A stretch of 64,000 nt of DNA from Shewanella seohaensis (GCF_025449215.1 NZ_CP104900.1:434001-498000), one strand, 5' to 3'; shown: positions 37,356 through 48,047, numbered from the stretch's first letter. Translations and numbers: made by a program. The notes: generated by a model from the letters alone, not told the origin.

Positions 37356-38717
37356 GTGGTTCAATGGCATCCTTCGCTCACCCTAGAGCACACACCTAAA
37401 AGCGGCAAAAAACTCTTTGGCGCGCCGCCCTTTATCTTAAGTGTCAGTTTTGCTCTGCTGATCTTACTTGGCACTTGCTTGCTTAAACTGCCCATCGCCA
37501 CCGAGTCGCCCATTACTTGGCTGCAAAGCCTCTTTACCGTGACCTCGGCGGTGACGGTCACAGGGCTTGTGGTCGTCGATACAGGCAGTGTGTTCACGCC
37601 CTTTGGCCAAGTGATTATCGCGCTGTTAATTCAATGCGGCGGCCTAGGTTTGATGACCTTTGCCATAGTCACACTAATAGCGCTGGGCGGTAAGATAGGT
37701 TTCTTGCAGCAAACTGTGGCGAAAGAAGCGTTTAATCAAACCGATACCTCCACCTTAGTCTCGACCGCTAAGGCCGTGTTGATGTTTTCACTATTGGTTG
37801 AAGCTGTGGGAATGCTGATTTTATCTGCCTACTGGAGCGGCGAGTTGGGCTGGCAAACCAGCCTGTTTCATGGCTTCTTTTATACCGTTAGCGCCTTTAA
37901 TAACGCGGGTTTTGCCCTAAGCCCAGATAGTTTAATCCCCTATGTGGCCGACCCAGTCGTTAACCTCACCATCACAGGTTTATTTATTGTGGGCGGCCTT
38001 GGGTTTTCGGTGTGGATTGACCTCAAGCGCAATAAACGTTGGGCTAAACTCACCGTCTACAGCCGCATGATGATAACTGGCACCATACTGATCAATGCCG
38101 TAGCCGTGATAGCCATTTACCTGATTGAGTACAACAACCCCAACACCCTCGCGCCCTTAAGCGAACTCGGCAAATGGCTAGCCTCTTGGTTTCAGGCCGT
38201 AACCCCGCGCACCGCAGGCTTTAACACCCTACCCATAGACCAACTCGAGGATGGTTCCACCCTATTGATTTTAGTGCTGATGTTTATCGGCGGCGGCTCC
38301 CTCAGCACCGCCAGCGGCATTAAGGTCGTGACCTTTATGGTGCTTATTCTCGCCACCTACGGCTATTTACGCCGCGATGAAGCAGTGTATGTGTTTAAGC
38401 GGGAAATCCCCAAAGACACCATTAGCAAGGCACTCGCCCTGACGATGATCTCCATCGGCGTCACTTGGCTGGCAATATTCGCCCTCGTGCTTACCGAAAA
38501 AGCCCCAATTATGGATATCGCCTTCGAAGCCGTATCCGCCCTCGGCACAGTTGGGCTATCCCGCGGATTAACAGGCAATTTATCCAGTGCAGGCCAAGGA
38601 ATTATTATCTTTATGATGTTTATGGGGCGCCTCGGCCCACTGATGCTGGCCTACTTCCTTGCCAACCCAAGGGTAAAAAAGCTGCGCTATGCAGAAACCA
38701 AATTGGCGATTGGGTAA
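37356..38717 (+). CDS. TrkH/KtrB-type potassium uptake membrane subunit
   Basis: 453 residues with the four-fold pore-loop repeat of the superfamily; selectivity-filter-like sequences are SAVTVTGLVVVD, SAFNNAGFAL, TPRTAGFNTLP and SALGTVGLSRGL. This is a KtrB-size protein, usually sodium-coupled K+ uptake. The GTG start at 37356 gives MVQWHPSLTLEH. It ends the four-gene unit kinase, regulator, KtrA-like, KtrB-like. Confidence 0.92.
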   Translation: MVQWHPSLTLEHTPKSGKKLFGAPPFILSVSFALLILLGTCLLKLPIATESPITWLQSLFTVTSAVTVTGLVVVDTGSVFTPFGQVIIALLIQCGGLGLMTFAIVTLIALGGKIGFLQQTVAKEAFNQTDTSTLVSTAKAVLMFSLLVEAVGMLILSAYWSGELGWQTSLFHGFFYTVSAFNNAGFALSPDSLIPYVADPVVNLTITGLFIVGGLGFSVWIDLKRNKRWAKLTVYSRMMITGTILINAVAVIAIYLIEYNNPNTLAPLSELGKWLASWFQAVTPRTAGFNTLPIDQLEDGSTLLILVLMFIGGGSLSTASGIKVVTFMVLILATYGYLRRDEAVYVFKREIPKDTISKALALTMISIGVTWLAIFALVLTEKAPIMDIAFEAVSALGTVGLSRGLTGNLSSAGQGIIIFMMFMGRLGPLMLAYFLANPRVKKLRYAETKLAIG

Positions 38718-39337
38718 ATTAATTAGTTGGAAGGCTGGCTCTGAAAATAGTCAGTGCCGCCGTACAAGCATGTTCACCGCTAGCTCGTCCGTTTCTTTTA
38801 AAATAACTATTCCGATAGGCTATTCAATGGCTTCATGCCATTGAAAACCATATCAGTGCACTCTATGTCTCAGAATTCCGCCAACTGAGTCATTCTTTCT
38901 AAGCCACCCATTGTGATCACCTTGAAAAACGACGAAAGCACTCCCGCCATGTATCTAACTATCTGATGAAATAAGCTATCCATTGATTATCCACTTCAAC
39001 CTTTATCCGCTATAGTGGATGTTGCATAATATTCCATTGACCAAACTCTAGCTAACTCATTGCCAATGAATAAAAAACTCACCTTCGCTCTATCAAAATT
39101 CGACTTTTACACCTTAGCAAAAATACGCTTGGTTATAGCACGAAAGATACTGTAGGTTATATTCCATACTATCAGTGCCTTTGTTTTTATGTGTAGCAGT
39201 TAAACCCATTAGTAGAACCAATGAGGCTAAAGTTTGAATGAAGACTTTAGCTAATTAAGCAAGAACTTTGAGTTAATCAATAACTGAAGCTACTAAGTAT
39301 ATTCATTAACTAAAAAGTCGGGTGGTAAGCAATAGAT
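38718..39337. other. 620-base non-coding region bordering the accessory gene
   Basis: Lower in GC than the flanking potassium genes. It contains a perfect 9-bp hairpin TTCAATGGC / GCCATTGAA at 38823-38845 that could terminate the potassium operon. On the - strand there is a 48-codon stretch (38807-38950) beginning MAGVLSSFFKVITMGG with one in-frame TGA. No recognisable insertion-sequence ends or tRNA. It marks the edge of a probable insertion. Confidence 0.4.
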
Positions 39338-41306
39338 ATGTTTCAAATACAGGATTTAGTCGACCTTCAAGCCTTATCAGAGTCGGCAGAGTTGGAATTT
39401 AAATTGGCTCAAGGACAAGATGGTAAAGGTAAATTACCTGATGATTTTTGGCCAACTTACAGCGCAATGGCCAATTCTCGTGGTGGCTATGTTGTTCTCG
39501 GTGTGCGTGAGAAAAATGGACAACTGACATTAGCTGGGATTGAAGATATAGAAATTGTTCACAAACAATTATTTGATATTGCAGGAAATAATGCAAAAGT
39601 AAACATCAACTTACTGACAAACGATAGTGTTCAAACGGTAAATATTGAAGGTAAATCACTACTGGTTATAGAAATTCCAACCGCTCGTCGTGACCAAAAG
39701 CCCATCTATCTGAAAAATCAGCCTATGAAGGAGACTTACACTCGTCTACACGAAGGTGATCACCGCTGTAGTGAAGAACAAGTTAAGCGGATGATGGCAG
39801 AGCAAGTAGAGGATAGCCGAGATGATAAAATTCTCACTGGTTTTGACTTCTCTGATATCGACATGGACAGCCTCAAAGCATACAAGAACTTATTTTCAGT
39901 TGCTAAACCGCAACATCCTTGGCTGGAATTAGACCTTTTTGAACTGTTTAAAAAGCTGGGTGGATGGCGAAAAGATCGTCAGACGAATGTTGAAGGTATA
40001 ACGTTAGCTGGAGTATTGATGTTCGGTACATGGGATGCGATTCAAGACGCTGTCCCGAATTACTTTGTTGACTATCGCGAACGAGATGAAGCAAGTGTTG
40101 AGCGTTGGGTTGACCGCCTGTACCCCGATGGCTCTTGGTCTGGAAATGTGTTTGATTTCTATCGTCGAACATACCGGAAATTGGTCACGGACTTAAAAGT
40201 ACCATTTGAACTTCAAAATGGTATTCGCTTGGATGATTCAAAAGCCCACGAGGCTATTCGTGAAGCATTAGTGAATACGCTTGTTCATGCAGATTACACA
40301 GGACGAAGTTCCATCCTCATAGTAAAGCGGCCTGATTTGTTTGGTTTTCGAAATCCAGGGTTGATGCGTGTCCCCCTGAAATTGCTGTAAAAGGTGGTGA
40401 GAGCGATTGTCGAAACCGCAGGATGCATCAAATGTTTTTGATGATTGGTGCGGGAGAGCGTGCTGGTTCAGGAATTCCCAAAATATATAGTGGATGGGAA
40501 TGGGCTAAGTGGCGAACCCCGAAGTTATACGAAAAATATGAACCGTCAGAGCAAACACTATTAGAGCTATCAACAGCTAGCCTTATCCCAGAAGAAGTAA
40601 CTCAGTTATTAGCTGTTAAGTTTGGTAACACTACCTTTTATTCACTTAATGAACTTGAGCAGATGATTGTTGTAACAGCAGCAATTGAAGGCTGGGTAAA
40701 CCACGAACGAGCTTGTCAGCTAACCAGCAAGCATTCTCGTGATGTTACGCTGGCTTTACCTCGACTAGTAGATAAGGGCTTTCTTGTCGCAAGTGGAAAG
40801 AAAAGAGATAAGTCATACTGCTTACCTGGAATGGAGCTGCCATCCCCAGAGGAAGTTTTTCTAATGCGTTAACCCCAATAAATAACTTAACGCATAACGC
40901 CAAAAGCTTAACGCATAGCACTGGTAACTTAACGCATAACAACAATAATGCTATTGTTCCGAACGAAACTAGAGATAATAAAGGCAGGTTTATCAGTTAT
41001 TTAATTGATAAGCCATTTATCGATAGCCTTGATGTGTTAAGCGAATCATTTCGACAAGAGCTTAACGCTTTAGCCGCTCCTGCCAGAGAACAGCGTCGAT
41101 TAGATACAGTTACTATGAAGTCGGTGATTGCTGGCCTCTGTCAAGAACATTACATCTCTGTTTCTGTTTTGGAAATGATATTAGATCGTAAACCTCAGAG
41201 CTTACGACAAAATTACTTGAAGCCTATGATTTCAGAAGGGTTGCTAAAAATGGCGTTTCCTCATAAGCCTAATTCACCAAAACAGGGGTATACCACGGCG
41301 GACTAA
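39338..41306 (+). CDS. AlbA_2 (Schlafen-like) ATP-binding protein, interrupted by two one-base deletions
   Basis: COG2865-type protein. Order: N-terminal AlbA_2/Schlafen-like domain (about 1-130, ESAELEFKLAQGQDGKG and SRGGYVVLGV); an ATP-binding GHKL-like domain with REALVNTLVHADY and, after the first break, GAGERAGSGIPKI; a winged-helix region; a threonine-histidine repeat linker; and a C-terminal helical domain. The break at 40372-40376 (five C, should be six) separates RNPGLMRVP from PEIAVKGGESDCRNRRMHQ. The break at about 40856-40860 (five T, should be six) separates the first stop at 40872 from a further 145 codons. Restored length is about 656 residues. Codon usage is AT-richer than neighbours, as in transferred DNA. 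Relatives are transcriptional regulators or defence-linked proteins; the role here is unknown. Confidence 0.82.
40881..40943 (+). repeat. three in-frame 21-bp coding repeats in the AlbA_2 gene linker
   Basis: Three adjacent 21-bp units, each containing CTTAACGCATA (starting at 40886, 40907 and 40928), encode NNLTHNA, KSLTHST and GNLTHNN. They are readable only in the frame restored after the second deletion, and support that frame. Confidence 0.8.
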
Positions 41307-41418
41307 TTTTACGTTAGGAATCGACTTCTAGTATAAGTAGGTTTATATCCCTAACATCAATAGGCGAAATTACAACTAAGTAAATCTACTTTGTCTTCGT
41401 TCTAATTCCCGACTTAAA

Positions 41419-42609
41419 CTAAACCACCCTTCCTGCTGCCACGCCAGATGCCCAGGCCCATTGAAAATTAAACCCGCCTAACCAACCGCTAACATCCATC
41501 ACTTCGCCGATAAAAAACAGGCCGGGGACTTTTATGGCTTCCATGGTTTTGGAGGAGAGTTCATGGGTATCCACGCCGCCGAGTGTCACTTCGGCGGTGC
41601 GATAACCTTCCGTGCCATTCATTAAGACTGTCCAGCGGTGCAGATCGTCGACTAACTTGGCGCGCTCTGCATGAACCAGCTGATTTAAGGCTTTGTTGAG
41701 TAAAGCTTCATCGAATAACACTTCCACCAGCCGCTTAGGTAACCACTGACTTAAGGTATTACGCAGACTCTGTTTAGGATGTGCGGCCAGTTGTTGCTCT
41801 AAAGCCTGCGCGGCATCCATATTGGGTAATAGATTGATTTCTATGGTTTCGCCCGCTTTCCAATAGTTGGAAATCTGCAAAATAGCGGGGCCAGATAAGC
41901 CTCTGTGGGTGAAGAGTAAGGCTTCGCTAAAGGCGGTGCCATCTTTGGCGGTAATACGGCTCGGTACGGCAATGCCCGACAATGGTTCGAAGCGAATTTT
42001 ATCTTCGCTGTGCCAAGTAAAAGGCACCAGACCCGCGTGAGTTGGCAACACCTTAAGCCCAAACTGCTCGGCCAATTGATAGCCGTAGGGCGTAGCGCCA
42101 AGTTTTGGCATTGATAAACCGCCGGTGGCGATCACTAAGGAGTCGCAACTTAACTCGCCATTTGAGGTGTTTAGCTCAAAGCGGCCAGCCTCAGTTTTGC
42201 TCACCGCCAGAATATCGGTACGCAACTTAATGCTCACGCCCGCCCATTCACATTCGGTCAGCAGCATAGTGACTATCTCTTTGGCCGAGTCATTACAAAA
42301 CAGCTGGCCATGATCGCGCTCGTGGTATTCAATGCCGTGGCGCTCAACCAGTTCAATAAACTGCTGCGACGGATAACGCGCCAATGCGGATTTGACAAAG
42401 TGTGGGTTGCCACAGATAAAGTTGGCGGGTTCGACTTTAAGGTTGGTAAAGTTACAACGGCCGCCACCGCTGATAAGGATTTTACGCCCAGCCTGCTTGG
42501 CATTATCGAGTACCAGTACATCACGACCTCGGTAACCCGCTGTTGCAGCACACATTAATCCTGCGGCGCCGGCTCCGATAATAATTACATCATGATGTTT
42601 CACACTCAT
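41419..42609 (-). CDS. FAD-dependent oxidoreductase, HI0933/YhiN family
   Basis: 396 residues. N-terminal dinucleotide-binding motif IIIGAGAAGLMCAATAG, the family motif GGGRCNFTN near residue 49, and the C-terminal FAD-contacting stretch FFIGEVMDVSGWLGGFNFQWAWASG. The family is widely conserved; its physiological reaction is not established. Convergent with the accessory AlbA_2 gene, so the insertion lies between this gene and the potassium operon. Confidence 0.92.
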   Translation of the reverse strand: MSVKHHDVIIIGAGAAGLMCAATAGYRGRDVLVLDNAKQAGRKILISGGGRCNFTNLKVEPANFICGNPHFVKSALARYPSQQFIELVERHGIEYHERDHGQLFCNDSAKEIVTMLLTECEWAGVSIKLRTDILAVSKTEAGRFELNTSNGELSCDSLVIATGGLSMPKLGATPYGYQLAEQFGLKVLPTHAGLVPFTWHSEDKIRFEPLSGIAVPSRITAKDGTAFSEALLFTHRGLSGPAILQISNYWKAGETIEINLLPNMDAAQALEQQLAAHPKQSLRNTLSQWLPKRLVEVLFDEALLNKALNQLVHAERAKLVDDLHRWTVLMNGTEGYRTAEVTLGGVDTHELSSKTMEAIKVPGLFFIGEVMDVSGWLGGFNFQWAWASGVAAGRVV

Positions 42610-42788
42610 ACTCCAGTCGATAAGTTAAGTTGGCTATTGCCCATCATCCCAAATAGTTCCAAAGACTGAGTGACAGTATTGGTCTTTGATATTGGGGTAG
42701 ATATTCCGCGTTCAGCATCCAGCCTTGATGGATACAGCCAATACAGACTGCTGCCTATCACATTAAGGCGATAGCGATCGGACATAAA

Positions 42789-42813
42789 AAAGGGCGCTAT
42801 TTTAGCACCCTTT
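42789..42813 (-). terminator. rho-independent terminator of secB-gpsA
   Basis: 11-bp arms AAAGGGCGCTA / TAGCACCCTTT with one G-T pair on the leftward transcript, then a T-run. It lies 31 bp past the gpsA stop. Confidence 0.88.
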
Positions 42814-42843
42814 ATTTTATTCAGCATCATCACGACTCGCGCT

Positions 42844-43860
42844 TTATTGCGCTGGCGTTTCTGATTTCTTTTCTCTGCTGAGCAGTTCTTTGGCGGCATC
42901 CAAGGGCGCTTTGCCTTGGTATAACACTTGGTAGATTTGCTCGGTGATCGGCATTTCGACGCCCATGCGCTTCGCCAGCGTAAACACTTCTTTAGTATTG
43001 CGATAACCTTCAACCACTTGGCCGATTTCGGCCTGTGCGGTATCCACATCGCAGCCTTTACCTAAGGCTAAACCAAAGCGACGGTTACGGGATTGGTTGT
43101 CGGTACAAGTCAACACTAGGTCGCCTAATCCAGCCATGCCCATAAAGGTGGCGGTGCTGGCGCCTAAGGCTTCGCCTAAGCGGGTTAACTCGACCAAACC
43201 ACGGGTAATTAACGCCGTTCTGGCGTTGGCACCAAAGCCAATACCGTCGGACATGCCCGCACCAATCGCGATAACGTTCTTCACCGCGCCGCCTAATTGC
43301 AGGCCGATAAAGTCGTCGTTAGCATAAACGCGTAAACGTTTAGGGCTGTGCAGCAATTCCACTAGCTCAGCGGTAAATTTAGGACAAGTACCCGCAACCG
43401 AAATCGCCGTGGGTAACCCCATGGCTAATTCCTTCGCAAACGTCGGTCCTGACAATACCGCCAGAGGATATTGCTCGCCTAACACATCACGGGCCACATC
43501 TTGCAGCAAACGTCCGGTTTCAGGCTCGAGTCCTTTGGTCGCCCATACGATGCGAGCATCTTGGCGTAACAAAGGTTTCGCTTGGGCCAGTACCGAGCCA
43601 AACACATGGCTAGGTACCACAACCAGCACATTATTGCTGGCCGCTAAGGCTTTGGCTAAGTCGGCTTCGATATGTAAACACTCGGGGAAGGCAATACCTG
43701 GCAGGAATGCTTGGTTGCATTTGTCCTGAGCGAGCGTTTGCATATGGGCAGGATCGTGCCCCCACAACAAGGTCTTATGACCATTGCTGGCTAGAGAGAT
43801 GGCAAGGGCGGTGCCATAAGAGCCCGCCCCTAACACCGTGATATCGGCAGAGTTTTTCAT
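42844..43860 (-). CDS. gpsA: NAD(P)-dependent glycerol-3-phosphate dehydrogenase
   Basis: Reduces dihydroxyacetone phosphate to sn-glycerol-3-phosphate for phospholipid synthesis. 338 residues. The nucleotide-binding motif [18 protein letters not shown] starts at residue 11; [20 protein letters not shown] and GLGDLVLTC are substrate-domain motifs. It starts 4 bp after the secB stop, a conserved gammaproteobacterial pair. Confidence 0.97.
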
Positions 43861-43864
43861 GTAA

Positions 43865-44350
43865 TTAAGCGTTAGCTTCTTCGGCTGCTGGTGCAGCTGC
43901 TGCGGCTTGACGTTGTTGCACGTATTGTGCGAACAGAGCGTCGAAGTTTACTGGTGCTAAGTTCAGTTGTGGGAAAGTACCACGACCTACTAAGCTACCT
44001 ACAGCTTCACGCGCATATGGGAATAGGATGTTAGGGCAGTATGCACCTAATGAGTGAGCCAGTTGTGGCTCAGTCAGACCTGCGATTGAGAAGATACCTG
44101 CTTGTTGTACTTCACACAGGAATGCAGTTTCGCCAGCGTTTTGTGCAGTCACAGTCAAAGACAGAACCACTTCGTATACGTCATCGGCTAATTTAGCGCT
44201 GCGAGTGTCTAAATCTAACTTAACTTCTGGATTCCATTCTTTTTGGAATACAGCTGGGCTGTTAGGTGTTTCGAAAGAAACATCTTTAGTGTAAACACGT
44301 TGGATGTTGAATTGTGGGGCTTGTTGTTCGTTGTTTGCTACTTCAGCCAT
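43865..44350 (-). CDS. secB: protein-export chaperone SecB
   Basis: 161 residues. A tetrameric cytoplasmic chaperone that keeps preproteins unfolded and hands them to SecA. The core is recognisable: [19 protein letters not shown] near residue 14 and [15 protein letters not shown] near 105. The C-terminal tail is alanine-rich ([12 protein letters not shown]) and lacks the zinc-SecA binding cysteines; no other tail feature stands out. Cotranscribed with gpsA. Confidence 0.97.
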
Positions 44351-44610
44351 AATTTCCTACCTATCCTATCAATGTTATGCCAACACTTATCTGGTTGGCT
44401 TTTTTGTCTATTTAGCTGGGCTTATGCTTTGATGCCTGAATGAGATCTCAGTACCGTCCCAACGTTCCCTTAACGGGGTACTTTTGAAGTCAATCTAAAT
44501 ACTTAATTTAAGCCCTTAGTGACCACAGGATTAGTATGCCAAACAATGATGACGCAACTGCTGCACAATCAATTAACTATGCAGCACAGCGCATAACTGC
44601 CGCCGACAAC

Positions 44611-45045
44611 TTATCTTTTGCTTTTTGAAACAGGCATATTCGCTGCCTGCCATTCACCCATACCACCTTTCAAGTTATACAGGTTTTCAAAACCTTGTTT
44701 ACTTAAAAGCTGAGCCGCTTGAGACGAGGTCATGCCAGCATTGCATACCAGTATAATGGGACTGCCTTTGAACTTTTCAAGGGCTGAAACCTGATTATTT
44801 TTGATATCCGCGAGCGTAACGTTAACTGCATCAACAATATGGCCCTTACGGAACTCGTCATTTGAACGCACATCCACGACTTTAGCGTCTTGTCTGTTCA
44901 CCATAGTGGTGAGTTCTTGATGAGTGACATTTTTGATTTTAGAGAAGCTCGATTTGATCACACTGACCACAAGCATTACAAACAAACCCACCCAAGCCAG
45001 ACTTAGCATAGTGTGAGCCTTAAAAAATTCGATATATTCTTGCAT
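44611..45045 (-). CDS. membrane-anchored rhodanese-like protein (YibN type)
   Basis: 144 residues from the ATG at 45043-45045 (MQEYIEFFKAH). One N-terminal helix (about 14-32) is followed by a rhodanese domain with the active-site cysteine in VCNAGMTSSQAA. Possible sulfurtransferase. A 14-codon longer frame has no better ribosome site. Neighbourhood rhodanese-secB-gpsA matches yibN-grxC-secB-gpsA of enterics, without grxC. Confidence 0.9.
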   Translation of the reverse strand: MQEYIEFFKAHTMLSLAWVGLFVMLVVSVIKSSFSKIKNVTHQELTTMVNRQDAKVVDVRSNDEFRKGHIVDAVNVTLADIKNNQVSALEKFKGSPIILVCNAGMTSSQAAQLLSKQGFENLYNLKGGMGEWQAANMPVSKSKR

Positions 45046-45310
45046 GGTTACAGCCCGTATAAATGGCGAAAAATTCGATAAGGGCACAGAGTATACCCAT
45101 TGCCTTGGCAGATTGCAGCAGTTTAGTCACAGTTCTAGAACACAGCTCAGCCCTTGCGCCATCTCGCTTCTCTTGGCGCTCACAGAATCTGCTCAAATAG
45201 CGATTCGATGACCTTAATCTAGGTAAAGCGCTTTTTCGTACCCCGCTTACGTAGTAATATTTAACCAATTTCAGATTTCTTTAGCTTCCTTAAACTTTAA
45301 AGGTATCACC

Positions 45311-46855
45311 ATGACGACAACTAAACGTCCAATCGCGTTGTTGATCCTCGATGGCTGGGGTTACCGTGAAAATACGCATATGAATGCGATTTACCACGCC
45401 AACACACCAGTACTCGACCGTCTCAACGCCCAATATGCCCACGGTTTAATTTCAGGTTCAGGCTTAGATGTAGGCTTGCCCGATGGGCAGATGGGGAACT
45501 CTGAAGTAGGCCATATCAACTTAGGTTCTGGCCGAATCGTTTACCAAGAGCTGACCCGCATCAGCAAAGCCATTGCAGATCATGAGTTTGAACAAAACCC
45601 AGCCCTTTGCGATGCCGTCGATGCTGCTGTCAAAGCCGGCGGTGCAGTGCACATTATGGGTCTGCTCTCTCCCGGTGGCGTACACAGCCATGAAGAGCAT
45701 ATCGAAGCCATGTGCCGTATGGCGGTAGCGCGCGGTGCCACTAAAGTGTACTTACATGCCTTCTTAGATGGTCGCGATACCCCACCTCGTAGCGCCAAAG
45801 GCAGCCTAAGCCACTTTGATGATCTGTTTACTACATTGGGCCATGGCCGTATCGCCTCTATTATTGGCCGTTACTTTGCCATGGACCGCGATAACCGTTG
45901 GGACCGCGTGTCTCAGGCGTACGATTTGATCACTCAAGGCAAGGCGAAGTTCCAATACGATAACGCCGTGACCGCGTTAGAAGCCGCTTACGAGCGTAAC
46001 GAAAACGATGAGTTTGTGTCGTCTTCAGCCATTACCGATAGCGAAGGCAAGGTTGCCAGCTTAAACGATGGCGACGCACTGATTTTCATGAACTTCCGCG
46101 CCGACCGTGCTCGTCAAATCACCCGTAGCTTTATCAATGCCGATTTCGATGGTTTTGAACGTGCAGTGACGCCAAAGGTTAACTTTGTAACGCTGACCGA
46201 ATACGCAGCCGATATCAAAGCACCTATCGCTTATCCTTCTGAAAACCTCGTGAATACCTTAGGTGAAGTGCTGCAAAACCGTGGCCGTACTCAGTTACGT
46301 ATCTCCGAAACTGAAAAATACGCCCATGTGACCTTCTTCTTCAACGGCGGTAAGGAAGAGCCATTTAACGGTGAAGATCGTATCCTGATCAACTCACCTA
46401 AAGTGGCAACCTACGACTTGCAGCCTGAGATGAGCTCAACCGAGCTGACGGACAAGTTAGTCGCAGCGATTGAATCCGCTCAATACGATGTAATTATCTG
46501 TAACTACCCGAACGGTGATATGGTGGGTCATACTGGCAACTTCGATGCGGCGGTTAAAGCCTGCGAAGCAGTTGATGCCTGTATCGGCCGCGTAGTTGAC
46601 GCACTGGCGAAAGTGGGCGGCGAATGTATTATTACCGCCGACCACGGCAACGCCGAGCAGATGACCGACGAAACCACTGGCCAAGCCCATACGGCGCATA
46701 CCAGCGAACTCGTGCCCTTTGTGTTTGTTGGCCGTGACGCCACCATAGATGAAGGTGGTAAACTGAGCGATGTCGCCCCAACGATTCTGCACCTGATGGG
46801 TGAAACCATTCCCGCAGAGATGACGGGTAAGCCCTTAATCCACGTAAAAGAGTAG
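45311..46855 (+). CDS. gpmI: 2,3-bisphosphoglycerate-independent phosphoglycerate mutase
   Basis: Interconverts 3- and 2-phosphoglycerate in glycolysis, with two Mn2+ ions and a phosphoserine intermediate. 514 residues. [10 protein letters not shown] near residue 10 and MGNSEVGH with nucleophile Ser64 form the active site with the later ADHGNAEQM. Followed by envC, ctpA and yibQ homologues in one direction with gaps of 10-48 bp. Confidence 0.97.
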   Translation: MTTTKRPIALLILDGWGYRENTHMNAIYHANTPVLDRLNAQYAHGLISGSGLDVGLPDGQMGNSEVGHINLGSGRIVYQELTRISKAIADHEFEQNPALCDAVDAAVKAGGAVHIMGLLSPGGVHSHEEHIEAMCRMAVARGATKVYLHAFLDGRDTPPRSAKGSLSHFDDLFTTLGHGRIASIIGRYFAMDRDNRWDRVSQAYDLITQGKAKFQYDNAVTALEAAYERNENDEFVSSSAITDSEGKVASLNDGDALIFMNFRADRARQITRSFINADFDGFERAVTPKVNFVTLTEYAADIKAPIAYPSENLVNTLGEVLQNRGRTQLRISETEKYAHVTFFFNGGKEEPFNGEDRILINSPKVATYDLQPEMSSTELTDKLVAAIESAQYDVIICNYPNGDMVGHTGNFDAAVKACEAVDACIGRVVDALAKVGGECIITADHGNAEQMTDETTGQAHTAHTSELVPFVFVGRDATIDEGGKLSDVAPTILHLMGETIPAEMTGKPLIHVKE

Positions 46856-46865
46856 TTGTTACCTA

Positions 46866-47999
46866 GTGAGCACTCGACTCCCCGTTAAAGCCAGCATTAT
46901 TGCTGGCTTTATGATGTTATCTTTCTCGGTCTACGCTTCTGATTTGGAGAAGCGTCAGTCCGAGTTGAAATCCATCCAAGCGCAAATCAACCAGCAACAA
47001 AGTGCGCTCAAAAACACCAGTAAACAGCGGGAAAAGTTACTCGCCTTGCTGCGTAGTGACGAAGAGGCGATTGCGGCAGCAGCCAAAAAGGTCAATAGCA
47101 CCAAAAACAGTTTGGCGCAGATTGATACTAAGCTCGCCGAACTCAAACAGCGCCAGGAAGAGTTAGAAACCCTCAAGATCAGCCAGCAAAAAACGCTCTC
47201 AAAACAACTCTCGAGCGCCTATCTTGCCGGTAACCACGATTACACTAAGATGATGCTGAATCAGCAGAGTCCCGCCACGATTGAGCGGATGTTGGCCTAT
47301 TACCAATACCTCAATAAGGCACGCATGAACTCGATTAACGAGTTAAAGAAAACCATCACCGAACTAGATGAAATTAAAGTCTCGCAAACCAGCAAGCAAA
47401 AACAATTAACTAAGCTGATAGCCGAGCAACAAGTGCAATCGAAGCGCTTGAACCAAGAACAAGATCAACGCCAGCTAACCCTAAAAGAATTACAGCGCAC
47501 TCTGAATACCAAGGGCGCCGAACTCGAACAACTGCAAATTGAAGAGGCCAGCTTAAAACGAGTGGTTGAGCAAGCGCTTAAGGCAATGCGTGATAACCCC
47601 TCGATGGAAGGCTTCGATAAACAAGGCGGAAAACTCAAGTGGCCGACTAAAGGTCGTGTCAGTGCCAGCTTTGGCAGCCCAAGATCCGGCCAAGTGGTGT
47701 GGAAAGGCACTATGCTCTCAGCACCCGAAGGGCAAAATATTCGCGCAGTTTCCGGCGGTAAGGTCATTTATGCCGACTGGCTTAAAGGCTTTGGTATGGT
47801 GATGGTGATAGACCATGGTAAAGGTTATATGAGCCTCTACGGCCATGCGCAGGCTCTGTTAAAAAGCCCTGGGGACATGGTCAAAACCGGTGAAGCTATT
47901 GCTTTAGTCGGACGTTCGGGTGGACAGACAGAGCCTGGCCTATACTTTGAAATAAGGTATAAGGGGCAAGCGGTCGATCCAGCCAAGTACTGTCGTTAA
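46866..47999 (+). CDS. envC: murein hydrolase activator EnvC
   Basis: 377 residues with a signal peptide (about 1-24). A long coiled coil (about 25-245, rich in Q, K, E, L) leads to a C-terminal LytM/peptidase M23 domain. The domain is degenerate: the metal-binding HxxxD is replaced (WKGTMLSAPEG) while YGHAQ remains. This is the signature of EnvC, which does not cut peptidoglycan but activates amidases AmiA and AmiB during division. GTG start at 46866, 10 bp after gpmI. Confidence 0.92.
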   Translation: MSTRLPVKASIIAGFMMLSFSVYASDLEKRQSELKSIQAQINQQQSALKNTSKQREKLLALLRSDEEAIAAAAKKVNSTKNSLAQIDTKLAELKQRQEELETLKISQQKTLSKQLSSAYLAGNHDYTKMMLNQQSPATIERMLAYYQYLNKARMNSINELKKTITELDEIKVSQTSKQKQLTKLIAEQQVQSKRLNQEQDQRQLTLKELQRTLNTKGAELEQLQIEEASLKRVVEQALKAMRDNPSMEGFDKQGGKLKWPTKGRVSASFGSPRSGQVVWKGTMLSAPEGQNIRAVSGGKVIYADWLKGFGMVMVIDHGKGYMSLYGHAQALLKSPGDMVKTGEAIALVGRSGGQTEPGLYFEIRYKGQAVDPAKYCR

Positions 48000-48047
48000 T
48001 CAGTACTGTCGCTAAGGTGGCCGTCCCCATCATCACAGGGGACGGCT

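Noticed and set aside
38823..38845. Perfect 9-bp inverted repeat considered as a transposon end or attachment site
   Set aside because: Only one copy was seen and no target duplication or recombinase is nearby; a terminator hairpin for the potassium operon is simpler.
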